From Aquibacillus saliphilus (lineage in GTDB: Bacteria; Bacillota; Bacilli; Bacillales; Amphibacillaceae), in the NCBI RefSeq assembly GCF_020404745.1, contig NZ_JAIZAP010000021.1, positions 27,219-91,218 of the forward strand: a DNA stretch of 64,000 bases, written 5' to 3'. Shown piece after piece: positions 24,858 through 34,004 of this stretch. The notes beneath the pieces are model-generated. The model did not search any database. It was given only the letters and a program-made list of their open reading frames with translations, and was not told the origin of the DNA. Every line of letters starts with the position of its first letter. Position 1 is the first letter of the stretch. Position numbers and translations under genes: made by a program.

Positions 24858-25601
24858 TTGAAACCTTTATTACATATTGAAGATTTACAAGGAGGATACA
24901 CTCGCAAAAATGTTTTACATGGCATTTCCTTTGATGTTTTTCCAAACGAAATTGTCGGGCTTATTGGCTTAAATGGAGCCGGAAAGAGTACCACCATTAA
25001 ACATATAATTGGATTAATGCAAGCAAAAAAAGGAAAAGTGGAAATCGAAGGTAAAAGTTTTGAAGATTCACCGGAAACATATCGAGGCAACTTTTCTTAT
25101 ATACCCGAAATGCCCCTTCTATACGATGAGTTAACGCTTTATGAGCATCTACGTTTAACAGCTATGGCTTATGATATACCTGAAGCAACATTTAAGGCCA
25201 GGTTAGATCCTTTACTGAAGGAATTCAGATTAGAAAAGAAATTAAAATGGTTCCCTGTCCATTTTTCTAAAGGAATGAGACAAAAAGTGATGATAATGTG
25301 TGCGTTCTTAATTGAACCACCACTATATATTGTTGATGAACCGTTTGTTGGTTTAGATCCTCTTGGCATCCAGTCCTATTTGCAACTCATGGATGAGATG
25401 AAGCAAAAAGGTTCAGGTGTACTAATGTCTACTCATATCTTAGCTACAGCGGAACGGTACTGTGATCGATTCATTATCATGCATGAAGGTAAGATTAGGG
25501 CACAAGGAACCATTGAAGATTTGAGGGAAGAATTTAGTATGCCAACAGCCAACCTAGATGAATTATATATTCAACTGACAAAGGAAGATAGTTATGTTTA
25601 A
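24858..25601 (+). CDS. ecsA: ABC transporter ATP-binding protein EcsA
   Basis: 247 residues, usual EcsA length. Walker A GLNGAGKST, IPEMPLLYDELTLYEHLRL, signature HFSKGMRQKVMIMCA, Walker B LYIVDEPFVGLDPLG, H-loop STHILATAERYCDR. EcsAB is needed for normal protein secretion, competence and sporulation in B. subtilis and influences RasP protease activity; its substrate is debated. TTG start at 24858, nine bases after AGGAGG (24843-24848). Overlaps ecsB by 8 bases. Confidence 0.92.
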   Translation: MKPLLHIEDLQGGYTRKNVLHGISFDVFPNEIVGLIGLNGAGKSTTIKHIIGLMQAKKGKVEIEGKSFEDSPETYRGNFSYIPEMPLLYDELTLYEHLRLTAMAYDIPEATFKARLDPLLKEFRLEKKLKWFPVHFSKGMRQKVMIMCAFLIEPPLYIVDEPFVGLDPLGIQSYLQLMDEMKQKGSGVLMSTHILATAERYCDRFIIMHEGKIRAQGTIEDLREEFSMPTANLDELYIQLTKEDSYV

Positions 25602-26808
25602 TGCGCAACATTTCTTTAATGAGCGGTTTTCAGCACATCTAAAGGAAACAAGCCGTTATCTACGCTATATATTCACTGGTCATCTTGTGATAGCGATGTT
25701 ATTTATGGTGTCAGCACTTGCATTCTATTACCAACAATGGCTTGCGACAATGCCTGAAAGTTTCCCTTCCGTCTTCGTAATAAGCCTATTATTTAGCGTT
25801 GTAGCTAGTTATAGTCCTGTTCGAACGCTGCTGAAGGAGCCTGATTTGGTGTTTTTGTTGCCTGCAGAGCATAAAATGGGGCGATACTTTAGAAGTACTT
25901 TAATTTACAGCTTCGTTGTTCAGTTATATTTAATCTTCTTAGTTGCAGCTGTTCTTGGTCCACTTTATTTCGAAACTTTTCCGGAGGGGACTAATAATCC
26001 CTATATTTTAATCATAATTATTTTACTCATCCTAAAGGTATGGAATTTACTCGCGAATTGGTGGATTCTAAAAATAAGGGATGGAAAGAGTCGTTTGATC
26101 GACCATACCATTCGGTTTGTATTAAACTTTTTCACATTTTACTTTTTTATTAATGGTGAAATTATATTCGCAGCAATAACAACGGTGCTTTTATTTGCAC
26201 TATTTATTTACGATTATTATTTGTCAAAACAAAATCCTGGAGTTATATGGGATTTACTAGTTGAAAAAGATCGGATGCGAATGCGAACCTTTTACCGGAT
26301 TGCAAATATGTTTACCGATGTGCCACACCTTAAAACACAAATAAAAAAACGACATTGGTTAGTAGCTTTAGTTGTTAAAAATCTGCCATTTAAACAGGAG
26401 AGAACATTTGATTATTTGTATCGAATTACGACAATCAGGAGTGGAGATTACTTAGGAATATACAGTCGTTTAATGGCGATTGGCGCATTAGCAGTGTACT
26501 TTGTTCCGAACTTATGGGTTAAAGTCGCTTTTAGTATATTATTTCTTTACTTGAGTGGTTTTCAATTAATGACATTGTGGCAACACCATCGCACAATAGC
26601 ATGGTTAGATATCTATCCAATTAAACAAAAATGGAGAACTAAGGCCATGATTTCCTGGTTATCTCGGTTAATGATTATCCAAACCTTTCTCTTTGGCTTA
26701 TTATTTCTATTTTTAGGAAACATTACAGGTCTTTTCATCGTATGGTTTGGTGGCACCCTATTTAGTTACCTTTTTATTCAGGGTTATGTAAAAAAAAGAT
26801 TAACCTAA
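25594..26808 (+). CDS. ecsB: ABC transporter membrane protein EcsB
   Basis: 404 residues with about eight to ten hydrophobic segments, e.g. around 30-50, 65-80, 105-125, 140-160, 180-215, 300-325 and 355-390. Conserved EcsB features include LLPAEHKMGRYFRSTL and the C-terminal IYPIKQKWR. Forms the membrane part of the Ecs transporter. ATG 25594 overlaps ecsA and follows AAGGAAGATAGTT. Confidence 0.9.
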   Translation: MFNAQHFFNERFSAHLKETSRYLRYIFTGHLVIAMLFMVSALAFYYQQWLATMPESFPSVFVISLLFSVVASYSPVRTLLKEPDLVFLLPAEHKMGRYFRSTLIYSFVVQLYLIFLVAAVLGPLYFETFPEGTNNPYILIIIILLILKVWNLLANWWILKIRDGKSRLIDHTIRFVLNFFTFYFFINGEIIFAAITTVLLFALFIYDYYLSKQNPGVIWDLLVEKDRMRMRTFYRIANMFTDVPHLKTQIKKRHWLVALVVKNLPFKQERTFDYLYRITTIRSGDYLGIYSRLMAIGALAVYFVPNLWVKVAFSILFLYLSGFQLMTLWQHHRTIAWLDIYPIKQKWRTKAMISWLSRLMIIQTFLFGLLFLFLGNITGLFIVWFGGTLFSYLFIQGYVKKRLT

Positions 26809-26820
26809 AGGGAGATAATA

Positions 26821-27537
26821 ATGGCACAGTTTACTTACGAACAAGAAGTCTTACTGGAAGCTCAGAGGTTTCAAAGGTCATTACAGAAGAAGTCATCGAT
26901 TGTGAAACGTACGTCGAAAAAAATCCAATCGAAAATCAATAATAAAGTACCTGAAAAAATCCATCGTGTAGTCACAGAAAGTATAAAGCGTATGATTGAA
27001 TTAGCATTAACTTCATCTAATTATATTCATCCGATTGAGGTTGAAACCAAATGGACATTTGAAGAAAGAGAAATTCAAGTACACGAGCGGTTAGAACAAT
27101 ACAAGAAAACAGCCATGTTAGAAGGAGCTGGTACTGGTGCAGGTGGAATCTTTCTAGGTATGGCTGACTTTCCATTGTTGCTAAGTATTAAAATGAAATT
27201 TCTCTTTGATACTGCTCGAATATATGGATATGATGTAGAAAAATACGAAGAACGGATGTATTTATTACACATTTTTATGCTGGCTTTTTCTAGTGATGAG
27301 AAACGAAGCGAAGTATTACGTACCGTTATTAATTGGGAGGAAGAAAAGCTGTCATGGCGAGAAGTAGATTGGAAGACGTTACAATTAGAATATAGAGATA
27401 CGATTGACCTAGTAAAGATGCTTCAGCTAATCCCAGGTTTTGGAGCAATTGTAGGTGCTGTGGCTAATCGAAGGCTGTTAGATCAATTGGGTGATACAGC
27501 AATACAAATGTATCGACTCCGTCTATTATCAAAATAG
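26821..27537 (+). CDS. ecsC: EcsC-family protein
   Basis: 238 residues. EcsC family motif GAGTGAGGIFLGMADFPLLL (about 101-120) and LIPGFGAIVGAVANRRLLDQLG near the C-terminus, both weakly hydrophobic and glycine-rich. N-terminal region is basic (KSSIVKRTSKKIQSKINNKV). Function unknown; third gene of the ecs operon, 12 bases after ecsB with AAAGGGAGATAATA. Confidence 0.92.
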   Translation: MAQFTYEQEVLLEAQRFQRSLQKKSSIVKRTSKKIQSKINNKVPEKIHRVVTESIKRMIELALTSSNYIHPIEVETKWTFEEREIQVHERLEQYKKTAMLEGAGTGAGGIFLGMADFPLLLSIKMKFLFDTARIYGYDVEKYEERMYLLHIFMLAFSSDEKRSEVLRTVINWEEEKLSWREVDWKTLQLEYRDTIDLVKMLQLIPGFGAIVGAVANRRLLDQLGDTAIQMYRLRLLSK

Positions 27538-27668
27538 AAATAAGGCTGTCAATGAAGATAAGTTGGTCATTTTTTGGTAAAAAAACTATATTTGTATATT
27601 TAGGAAAAAATGCATGTTAACTTTTGGACAGATAAATTAGAAAAATTGTGAACTTTAGGAGGGTGAAA

Positions 27669-27767
27669 GTGGCTACTTGGGGATGGATTGCACTATTCAT
27701 AAGTATGTTTATTGCCATATTTGGAGGTACTTATTCTGGTCAAAAAAGAAAAAACAAGAAAAAATAA
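27669..27767 (+). CDS. Single-helix membrane miniprotein, unknown
   Basis: 32 residues: VATWGWIALFISMFIAIFGG helix, then a strongly basic tail SGQKRKNKKK. GTG start at 27669 with AGGAGGG (27658-27664) in front. Too short for normal gene finders; the ribosome binding site and clean helix-plus-positive-tail composition support it. Possibly part of the ecs transcription unit, 131 bases after ecsC. Confidence 0.6.
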   Translation: MATWGWIALFISMFIAIFGGTYSGQKRKNKKK

Positions 27768-27841
27768 GAACACTAGATTTTGAATTAAGTTGTAATTTTT
27801 TTCGAGAATTGGGTTATGTAGTTAAACAGTCAAATAACAGA

Positions 27842-27896
27842 TAATACAAACGCTAGGATAGAGTTTTTTCTAACCAAGCGTTTGTATTTAATTTTA
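27842..27896 (+). terminator. Terminator-like hairpin after the 27669 miniprotein
   Basis: AATACAAACGCT pairs with AGCGTTTGTATT, 23-base loop, followed by TAATTTTAG. Confidence 0.6.
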
Positions 27897-28003
27897 GGTA
27901 CTAAAAGTAGTTAAAAAGCATTGTGAAACACTATGCTACTTGTTTTATGATTTTTAATTTTTTCCACGATAAATGAACCACAATGAAGACAGCCTCTTTT
28001 TCA

Positions 28004-29176
28004 TTATATCTTTTCTTGATAAAGTTTAATCGTTTGAATCAAAGTCTGAGCAGCTAGCACCATTGATCGCTCATCAATATCAAATTTCGGGTGATGGTGA
28101 GGATAGAAATGCCCTTCTTTTTGAGCACCAGTGAAAAAGAAAGCACCAGGTTTTTCTAAAAGATAATAAGAAAAATCTTCTCCTGTCATGCTAGGGACAA
28201 CTTCCTCCGCTTTATTCACTCCGGGTACCGTGGCAGCAGCTTTTAGAACGAGTGCAGCCTCCTCAGGATGATTGACAACAGGTGGATAACCTTTTTCATA
28301 ATTGAATTCGTAGTCAGCTTGATTAGAAAGACATGTGCCCTTAATTATTTGTTCCATTTCACTAATGATTTGATTTTGTAACTTGGGGTCAAAAGTTCTA
28401 ACTGTACCTGTAATTGTAGCGGAATCAGCAATAATGTTAAAAGTACTGCCCGAATAAAAAGTCCCTATTGTAAGAACAGCGGTACTTAATGGATCTATTC
28501 GACGGCTTAGGATTTGTTGTAAATTAGTCACAACTTGTGAGCCAATAACAATCGAATCCTTCGTTTGATGTGGCATAGCGCCATGACCACCTTGTCCTCG
28601 AATAGTAATGGTAAATCGGTCTGCGCCGGCCATAAATTCTTTTGGAGCCGTTTGGACAACACCATATGGAGTATTTGTCCATAAGTGTGTGCCAAAAACG
28701 ACATCTACATCATTTAATATGCCAGTGTCAACAATTGACTTAGCGCCGCCTGGAGCCAGTTCCTCAGCATGCTGATGAATAAATACAAGCGTACCGGATA
28801 GTTGCTCTTGAACTTGTTTAAAGGCCTTAGCTAGTGTTAGTAAAGTAGTTGTATGACCATCATGACCACAAGCATGCATGACACCGGCAACCTTTGATTT
28901 ATATGGTACATCTTTTTCATCTTGGATTGGTAAACCGTCAAAATCAGCTCGAATAGCAATTGTTTTACCAGGGTTACCACCTTTTAATGTGGCAACGACT
29001 GCGTTTCCGGCAACCTGTGATTGATATGGAATACCTAATTCTTCATATTTATCAGCAATGTATGCAGCAGTTTTATACTCTTGAAAAGATAGTTCAGGAT
29101 ATTGATGTAAATATCTTCGCATATCAACCATTTCATCATAATAACAATCAATAGAAGATAATAATTCCTTCCACAA
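28004..29176 (-). CDS. yhaA: M20D-family N-acyl amino acid amidohydrolase (YhaA)
   Basis: 390-residue zinc aminoacylase/carboxypeptidase of the M20D (AmhX/HipO) family. Motifs: HQYPELSFQEYKTA, MHACGHDGHTTTLL (metal-binding Cys/His), HQHAEELAPGGAK (catalytic and bridging Glu), QGGHGAMPHQTKDS in the dimerisation domain, and MTGEDFSYYLLEKPGAFFF. It cleaves N-acyl-amino acids or related amides. TTG start at 29176, eight bases after GAGGAGG. Located after ecsABC in opposite orientation, as in B. subtilis. Confidence 0.88.
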   Translation of the reverse strand: MWKELLSSIDCYYDEMVDMRRYLHQYPELSFQEYKTAAYIADKYEELGIPYQSQVAGNAVVATLKGGNPGKTIAIRADFDGLPIQDEKDVPYKSKVAGVMHACGHDGHTTTLLTLAKAFKQVQEQLSGTLVFIHQHAEELAPGGAKSIVDTGILNDVDVVFGTHLWTNTPYGVVQTAPKEFMAGADRFTITIRGQGGHGAMPHQTKDSIVIGSQVVTNLQQILSRRIDPLSTAVLTIGTFYSGSTFNIIADSATITGTVRTFDPKLQNQIISEMEQIIKGTCLSNQADYEFNYEKGYPPVVNHPEEAALVLKAAATVPGVNKAEEVVPSMTGEDFSYYLLEKPGAFFFTGAQKEGHFYPHHHPKFDIDERSMVLAAQTLIQTIKLYQEKI

Positions 29177-29340
29177 AATAATGTCCTCCTCTATAAAACT
29201 ATCCCGTCCTTGAATCTCGAATTCTATGAAATAGCATGTCTAACGATTCAACGAAATACTCCGCTGGTGAAAGTTTTACTTTATTGATAGTATAGCATAC
29301 GCGTTAATTAACGCTCTTACCTCGCTTTCATAAACAAAAA

Positions 29341-29374
29341 AATAACCTTCTGAATTTTTTCAGAAGGTTATTTC
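29341..29374 (-). terminator. Terminator after the ferritin-like gene
   Basis: AATAACCTTCTGAA and TTCAGAAGGTTATT arms; on the minus strand followed by TTTTTTTG. Confidence 0.88.
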
Positions 29375-29381
29375 TACTTTG

Positions 29382-29846
29382 TTATTTAGAGAAGATTGGA
29401 TCAGCAAGGATTCGATCAGCTTCTTCTTTATGGCCTGTTTCGTCAGCAATCATATCCTCTAGTTTAACGACTAGTTCGGTAAGTTCTAACTTTTCAGCCT
29501 GTTTTTTTCGTATTTCGTAACGTCTAATTGTATCTTCTTCTGCTCTTCTTGTTTCTACTAGCATATCCTTAACATCAGTTAATTGCTTCACTTTTACAGG
29601 TGTAGTTGTCGGGGTTCCACCTAATGTTTTTATTTTGTCTGATAAGTATAAAGCATGACCTATCTCATCATTAATCTCATCTTCGAAAAATGGCTTCAGT
29701 ATGGAGCGGTATAAACCAGAAACCACGGAGGCATTGTACGTGTACATAATAGTTGCTGCGTATTCGTTTGCTAAATCCTCATTTAAGCCGTCAATTAATT
29801 CTTGAAATTGGTTATCATTTTTAATGTTTCTTACATTATCTGCCAT
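29382..29846 (-). CDS. Ferritin-like (bacterioferritin/Dps-type) protein
   Basis: 154 residues, four-helix bundle. Diiron ligand pattern: NEYAATIMY (Glu28), EDEINDEIGHALYLSDKI (Glu and His), RRAEEDTIRRYEIR (Glu) and EDMIADETGHKEEADR (Glu, His). Could store iron or protect against peroxide. No haem-binding Met can be confirmed. AAAGGGAGAATTTATA precedes ATG 29846. Single-gene unit with its own terminator. Confidence 0.8.
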   Translation of the reverse strand: MADNVRNIKNDNQFQELIDGLNEDLANEYAATIMYTYNASVVSGLYRSILKPFFEDEINDEIGHALYLSDKIKTLGGTPTTTPVKVKQLTDVKDMLVETRRAEEDTIRRYEIRKKQAEKLELTELVVKLEDMIADETGHKEEADRILADPIFSK

Positions 29847-30008
29847 TATAAATTCTCCCTTTCATAATTAAATTGATCATATATAAGTACAATTCCCTAA
29901 TAGATAATTAATAAACATATTATGGATAAGTCTTTTTTGTAAGTGTTTAAATATACTATGAAATAGTGTATAACCATATATGAATACTAGTTTTAGAGGA
30001 GAATAAGA

Positions 30009-30674
30009 ATGAAGACTTCTTATCGCAAGTATTTTGCTGTTTCTGTTTTTATACTTGCAGTCGGTGTAAGCATTTTTTTAACTATACGAGTTATTGATAA
30101 AGAGATGCCTATTATTGATGAATGGTCTTCACCGGCTGTAGCTGGAATCAATGATTCGATATTATTTGAGATCTTTAGGTGGTTAACAGAATTAGGGTCA
30201 GGTACATTTTTAACCCCATTTAGTATTGCGTTTGGAATTTTTCTATGGTTTTATTCGAAAGATTGGATTGCTGCCTTCATGCTTCCAATCGGAACAATGA
30301 TAGGATATAAGATAAATTACTGGATTAAGCTGTTTGTAGCTAGAGAGCGACCCAGAATATTCGCTGAAGCTGAAGGTGTTGGATTTAGCTTTCCATCTGG
30401 ACATGCCATGGTAGCGTTGATTGCTTACGGAATGGTTATTTATTTTTTAATTAACTATACGAAATCAAGACGTGTTTCACTTTGGATAAACGTTGGTGGG
30501 CTGATATTAATCTTATTAATTGGGGCTAGTCGATATGTAATTAGGGTGCATTACTTAACAGATGTAGTAGCAGGTTATGCATTTGGTTTAATCTTTTTAA
30601 TGATTTGGATTGTTGTCTACCAGCTTTTAATTAGTTTTAAGAGTAGAATCATTTATTTTCGGTCTCCGTCTTAA
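30009..30674 (+). CDS. PAP2-family membrane phosphatase
   Basis: 221 residues, about six helices. The three PAP2 motifs are complete: KLFVARERP (K-x6-RP), PSGH and SRYVIRVHYLTD (SR-x5-H-x3-D). Members dephosphorylate phosphatidic acid, phosphatidylglycerophosphate or undecaprenyl pyrophosphate. AGAGGAGAATAAG precedes the ATG. A GGTCTCCGTC..GGCGGAGAC hairpin overlaps the stop codon. Lying upstream of liaFSR it may act in lipid II carrier recycling, but that is inference from position. Confidence 0.85.
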   Translation: MKTSYRKYFAVSVFILAVGVSIFLTIRVIDKEMPIIDEWSSPAVAGINDSILFEIFRWLTELGSGTFLTPFSIAFGIFLWFYSKDWIAAFMLPIGTMIGYKINYWIKLFVARERPRIFAEAEGVGFSFPSGHAMVALIAYGMVIYFLINYTKSRRVSLWINVGGLILILLIGASRYVIRVHYLTDVVAGYAFGLIFLMIWIVVYQLLISFKSRIIYFRSPS

Positions 30675-30825
30675 GGCGGAGACAAAACCATTCTACCGGT
30701 CGTTATAACCCGGATCTAATTTCATTAAAATATAGTTATAGGATGAAGTGATATTTTTTGAAAAGAGAAATTTCTGTGTGGATTTCGGGACATTACAATC
30801 AGTATCGATAAAGGATGAAGTGAAA

Positions 30826-31596
30826 ATGAAAAAAAATCTCCTGCGTAATAGTGTAGCTATTATCATTATATTATTAGGTATCGCTTTAGTATTGACGAAT
30901 ATAGGTGTAGTTTCGTTAGAATTTACCGAAGCTTGGATATATATTTATCCATTCTTTTTTATTTTACTAGGTGTTAAGTGGCTATGGGACGGACTCAGAG
31001 GAAGATGGGGTCTTGGAGCTGGTTCTTTTATTGTTATTTTTGGTGGTTTACTACTATTGGATCGTTTTGCCATAGTAGACTTCACCTTTTGGGACATCTA
31101 TAAGCTCTGGCCTTTATTATTTGTTTATTTAGGATTCAGTTTTTTTGGTACTTCTAACAAGCGTGAAAAGAAGAAAAAGTTTCAATTTATTTTTGATTCT
31201 GATGATCACCACAATAGTGAGAAGATGTATGGAAAAAAAAGTTTCGCTGTTGGAGACCATAAATTTAATACACCAAATTGGAAAGTTGAACCAATGGAAT
31301 TATGGAATGCTGTTGGAGATTATCATATTGATTTTACAAAAGCATTTATTCCTGATAAAGAAATACCTATTACTATCCAAGGTTGGGCGGGTGATATTCG
31401 GATTCTAATGCCTGAAAATGTAGAGTTTTCGTTAGAGGCGCATGTTAAGGCTGGTGATATTAACGTATTCGGTCAAACTGCAGACGGGATAAATCGACAG
31501 GTGACCTATGTAACTCCAGACTACAACGAATCAACTAGAAAATTAATTATTTACTTAAAACTTCAAGCTGGATCAATTCGAGTGGATAAGGTGTAG
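30826..31596 (+). CDS. liaF: LiaF-type inhibitor of the cell-envelope stress two-component system
   Basis: 256 residues: four N-terminal helices (about 5-110, starting MKKNLLRNSVAIIIILLGIA) and a soluble C-terminal LiaF/VraT domain rich in beta strands (WNAVGDYHIDFTKAFIPDKE, GWAGDIRILMPENVEFSLEA). LiaF keeps LiaS quiet without envelope stress. ATG 30826 follows AAGGATGAAGTGAAA; the frame is open upstream to 30748 but without a good start. No liaI or liaH genes are seen nearby. Thirteen bases separate it from liaS. Confidence 0.88.
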   Translation: MKKNLLRNSVAIIIILLGIALVLTNIGVVSLEFTEAWIYIYPFFFILLGVKWLWDGLRGRWGLGAGSFIVIFGGLLLLDRFAIVDFTFWDIYKLWPLLFVYLGFSFFGTSNKREKKKKFQFIFDSDDHHNSEKMYGKKSFAVGDHKFNTPNWKVEPMELWNAVGDYHIDFTKAFIPDKEIPITIQGWAGDIRILMPENVEFSLEAHVKAGDINVFGQTADGINRQVTYVTPDYNESTRKLIIYLKLQAGSIRVDKV

Positions 31597-31608
31597 GAGG
31601 GAGAAGAG

Positions 31609-32646
31609 TTGTTAAAAAGGTTAAATTCGATCCGTTATGCATATATACGTTCCCATTTTTATGGTTTGTTTCTAACTACTGTTACATTACTTGCGATACT
31701 GCTTTCCATTCATGTATTGTTTGAACCGATTTGGTTAAGCAAAACAAGCATATTTGTCTTTATTATTCTTTATCTTTTTTTAGCCTTTATCTTTTCTATT
31801 TATGTTGGATTCAAATCGAGTGGTGATATGAAAGATCGATTCGATTATTTATCTGTTCTCATTGCCCAGCTCGCCCGAGGTAATTACTCATCAAGGGTTT
31901 ATGATAACGATGACGATGAGATTTCTAGAATTGGTACAGAACTAAATGAGCTAGGAGAGAAGATGCAAGGACAAGTAAAGTCTTTACAACGATTGGCTGA
32001 CGAAAAGTCAGAGTATGCCAAGTCTGCACATAAAGCAGCGACAATCGAGGAAAGACAGCGCTTAGCTCGTGACCTTCACGATGCAGTAAGTCAGCAGCTT
32101 TTTGCTCTAACAATGATGTCACAAGCATCTATTCGTTTATTTGACAAAAACCCAAACGCAGCAAAGGAGCAGATGAAGGAGATATCAGCTACTGCATTAA
32201 AAGCACAAACAGAAATGCGGGCGTTGTTATTACATCTGCGACCTGTTGATTTGTCTGGAGAACCGCTACAAATGGGAATTCACAATTTAATAGAAGAATT
32301 AAAGCAGAAGTGTCAAATTGATTTCAACTTACATATAGAAGAGATACGGGAGTTATCCGAGACAGGAGAGGAACATTTATTTCGGATTGTTCAAGAGTCA
32401 TTATCTAATATATTAAGACATGCGGATGCTACTGAGGTTACAGTAGAACTAGTTAAACGTAGCGAAGAGTTATTTGTTCACATTGCTGATAATGGAAAAG
32501 GATTTGACATAGAGAATAATCAAGAGAAGAAAATTTCTTATGGTTTAAAAACAATGAAAGAGCGAAGTGAAGAAATTGGTGGAACCTTTGCCATACGTTC
32601 AAAGCAGGGTGAAGGGACACATTTGGATATTCGCATACCACTCTAG
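31609..32646 (+). CDS. liaS: Sensor histidine kinase LiaS
   Basis: 345 residues. Two N-terminal membrane helices (about 17-38 and 45-68) with a minimal external loop, a HAMP segment (about 69-125), the HisKA_3 dimerisation helix with RLARDLHDAVSQQLF (phosphorylated His157) and a HATPase domain with N-box IVQESLSNILRHADA and DNGKGFDI. Intramembrane-sensing kinase of cell-wall antibiotic stress (LiaS/VraS). TTG start after AGGAGGGAGAAGAG. Confidence 0.9.
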   Translation: MLKRLNSIRYAYIRSHFYGLFLTTVTLLAILLSIHVLFEPIWLSKTSIFVFIILYLFLAFIFSIYVGFKSSGDMKDRFDYLSVLIAQLARGNYSSRVYDNDDDEISRIGTELNELGEKMQGQVKSLQRLADEKSEYAKSAHKAATIEERQRLARDLHDAVSQQLFALTMMSQASIRLFDKNPNAAKEQMKEISATALKAQTEMRALLLHLRPVDLSGEPLQMGIHNLIEELKQKCQIDFNLHIEEIRELSETGEEHLFRIVQESLSNILRHADATEVTVELVKRSEELFVHIADNGKGFDIENNQEKKISYGLKTMKERSEEIGGTFAIRSKQGEGTHLDIRIPL

Positions 32647-32733
32647 CATATTCGTTTATACCTTAAATAAAATGGTACGATTGAACAATTAATAAAATAA
32701 CCCTTTTGTTAGAGAAGCAAAGGAGTCGATAAA

Positions 32734-33363
32734 ATGATACGGGTAGTTGTCGTAGATGACCACGATGTTGTACGCAAAGGTGTTATGGCCTACTTGATGA
32801 CAGAACCTGATTTAGAGATTGTTGGGGAAGCATCTAGTGGCAATCATGCTGCAAAAGTGGTAATAGAAAAAAAGCCTGATGTAGTGTTAATGGATTTAAT
32901 TATGGATAATGGAACCGGTATAGATGCAACAAAACAAATTATGGATGCACTTCCAAATTGCAAAGTTATTATTCTCACAAGTTTTTACGACGACGAGCAA
33001 GTTTTCCCGGCGTTAGAAGCAGGTGCATTTAGTTATATGTTAAAAACATCTTCAGCTGATGAAATAGCATCTGCTATTAAAAAGGCCTATAAAGGGGAAA
33101 CAGTTATTGAACCAAAAGTGGCTAATAAAATGATGACTAGTTTCAGATCGCAAAATAGCAAACCACACCAAACATTGACGGAAAGAGAATTAGAGGTGCT
33201 TCTATGTATTGGAGATGGATTGACGAACCAAGATATAGGAGAGAAATTATTTATTGGTATAAAAACAGTTAAAACTCATGTCAGTAACGTATTAGGTAAG
33301 CTGGGTGTAAACGATCGTACTCAAGCAGCTGTATATGCACATAAAAACGGTTTATTTAGATAG
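32734..33363 (+). CDS. liaR: Response regulator LiaR (NarL/FixJ family)
   Basis: 209 residues. Receiver domain with Asp8-Asp9, phospho-acceptor Asp54 (VLMDLIMDNG), Thr/Lys (LTSF, LKTS), then a LuxR-type HTH (LTEREVLVLLCIGDGL-like LTERELEVLLCIGDG, NQDIGEKLFIGIKTVKTHVS). Activates envelope stress genes when LiaS is triggered. AGCAAAGGAGTCGATAAA precedes ATG. Last gene of the liaFSR unit. Confidence 0.92.
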   Translation: MIRVVVVDDHDVVRKGVMAYLMTEPDLEIVGEASSGNHAAKVVIEKKPDVVLMDLIMDNGTGIDATKQIMDALPNCKVIILTSFYDDEQVFPALEAGAFSYMLKTSSADEIASAIKKAYKGETVIEPKVANKMMTSFRSQNSKPHQTLTERELEVLLCIGDGLTNQDIGEKLFIGIKTVKTHVSNVLGKLGVNDRTQAAVYAHKNGLFR

Positions 33364-33381
33364 TAGAATAATAGAATGTTG

Positions 33382-33416
33382 GTCCTTGCCTATCAAAAGG
33401 TAAGGACTTTTTTATT
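33382..33416 (+). terminator. Terminator after liaR
   Basis: GTCCTTGCC and GGTAAGGAC arms, then TTTTTTATT. Confidence 0.9.
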
Positions 33417-33433
33417 ATTTCAGTTTCTTTTTC

Positions 33434-33461
33434 TTGTCTTTTATTGGAACACTAGTATAAT
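33434..33461 (+). promoter_or_regulatory. Sigma-A-like promoter of bdbC, followed by a short palindrome
   Basis: TTGTCT (33434-33439), 16 bases, TATAAT (33456-33461). Just downstream is the palindrome TATCGCAGGCGATA (33470-33483), which could be an operator; its regulator is unknown. Confidence 0.5.
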
Positions 33462-33566
33462 ATTTGTACTATCGCAGGCGATACTTTCAGTGATAGGATA
33501 GATGGTGTTAACCGTTTATATTACTAGTAATGTAAAAATTAAAGATAATGATTAGAGGGATATGAT

Positions 33567-34004
33567 ATGTCTGACAAACAAAGTAAACAGGAGCAAGTTT
33601 TGTTTTTTATTTGGGCACAAAGTTTGGTTGCTACCTTAGGTAGTTTGTTTTTTTCTGAGATTATGAACTTTATTCCATGTGAATTGTGTTGGTATCAACG
33701 AATTTTAATGTATCCTCTTGTCATCATTTACGGTGTAGCTGTAATTAAAAAGGATATTAAGGTTGGTTTTCCAGGGATTATTTTAAGCGGCATTGGTATA
33801 GTCGTTTCTGGATATCATTATCTTATTCAAAAACTACCTAGCCTGAATGAAGCTGGAGCCTCTTGTGGCATTGTTCCATGTAATGTTGAGTATATTAATT
33901 ATTTCGGATTCATGACAATCCCATTTTTGGCATTAGCTGCTTTCATTATTATTTTTGTATTGCACTTAACATTAATTTTACAACAAAGGAGACATAACCA
34001 ATGA
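33567..34004 (+). CDS. bdbC: Thiol-disulfide oxidoreductase BdbC (DsbB-like)
   Basis: 145 residues, four membrane helices. Quinone-reactive CELCWYQR motif (CxxC) in the first extracytoplasmic loop and a second cysteine pair CGIVPC in the second loop, the standard DsbB/BdbC arrangement. Reoxidises an extracytoplasmic thiol oxidase and passes electrons to quinone. The stop overlaps the next start by 4 bases (ATGA), so the thioredoxin-like protein is its likely partner. Confidence 0.9.
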   Translation: MSDKQSKQEQVLFFIWAQSLVATLGSLFFSEIMNFIPCELCWYQRILMYPLVIIYGVAVIKKDIKVGFPGIILSGIGIVVSGYHYLIQKLPSLNEAGASCGIVPCNVEYINYFGFMTIPFLALAAFIIIFVLHLTLILQQRRHNQ

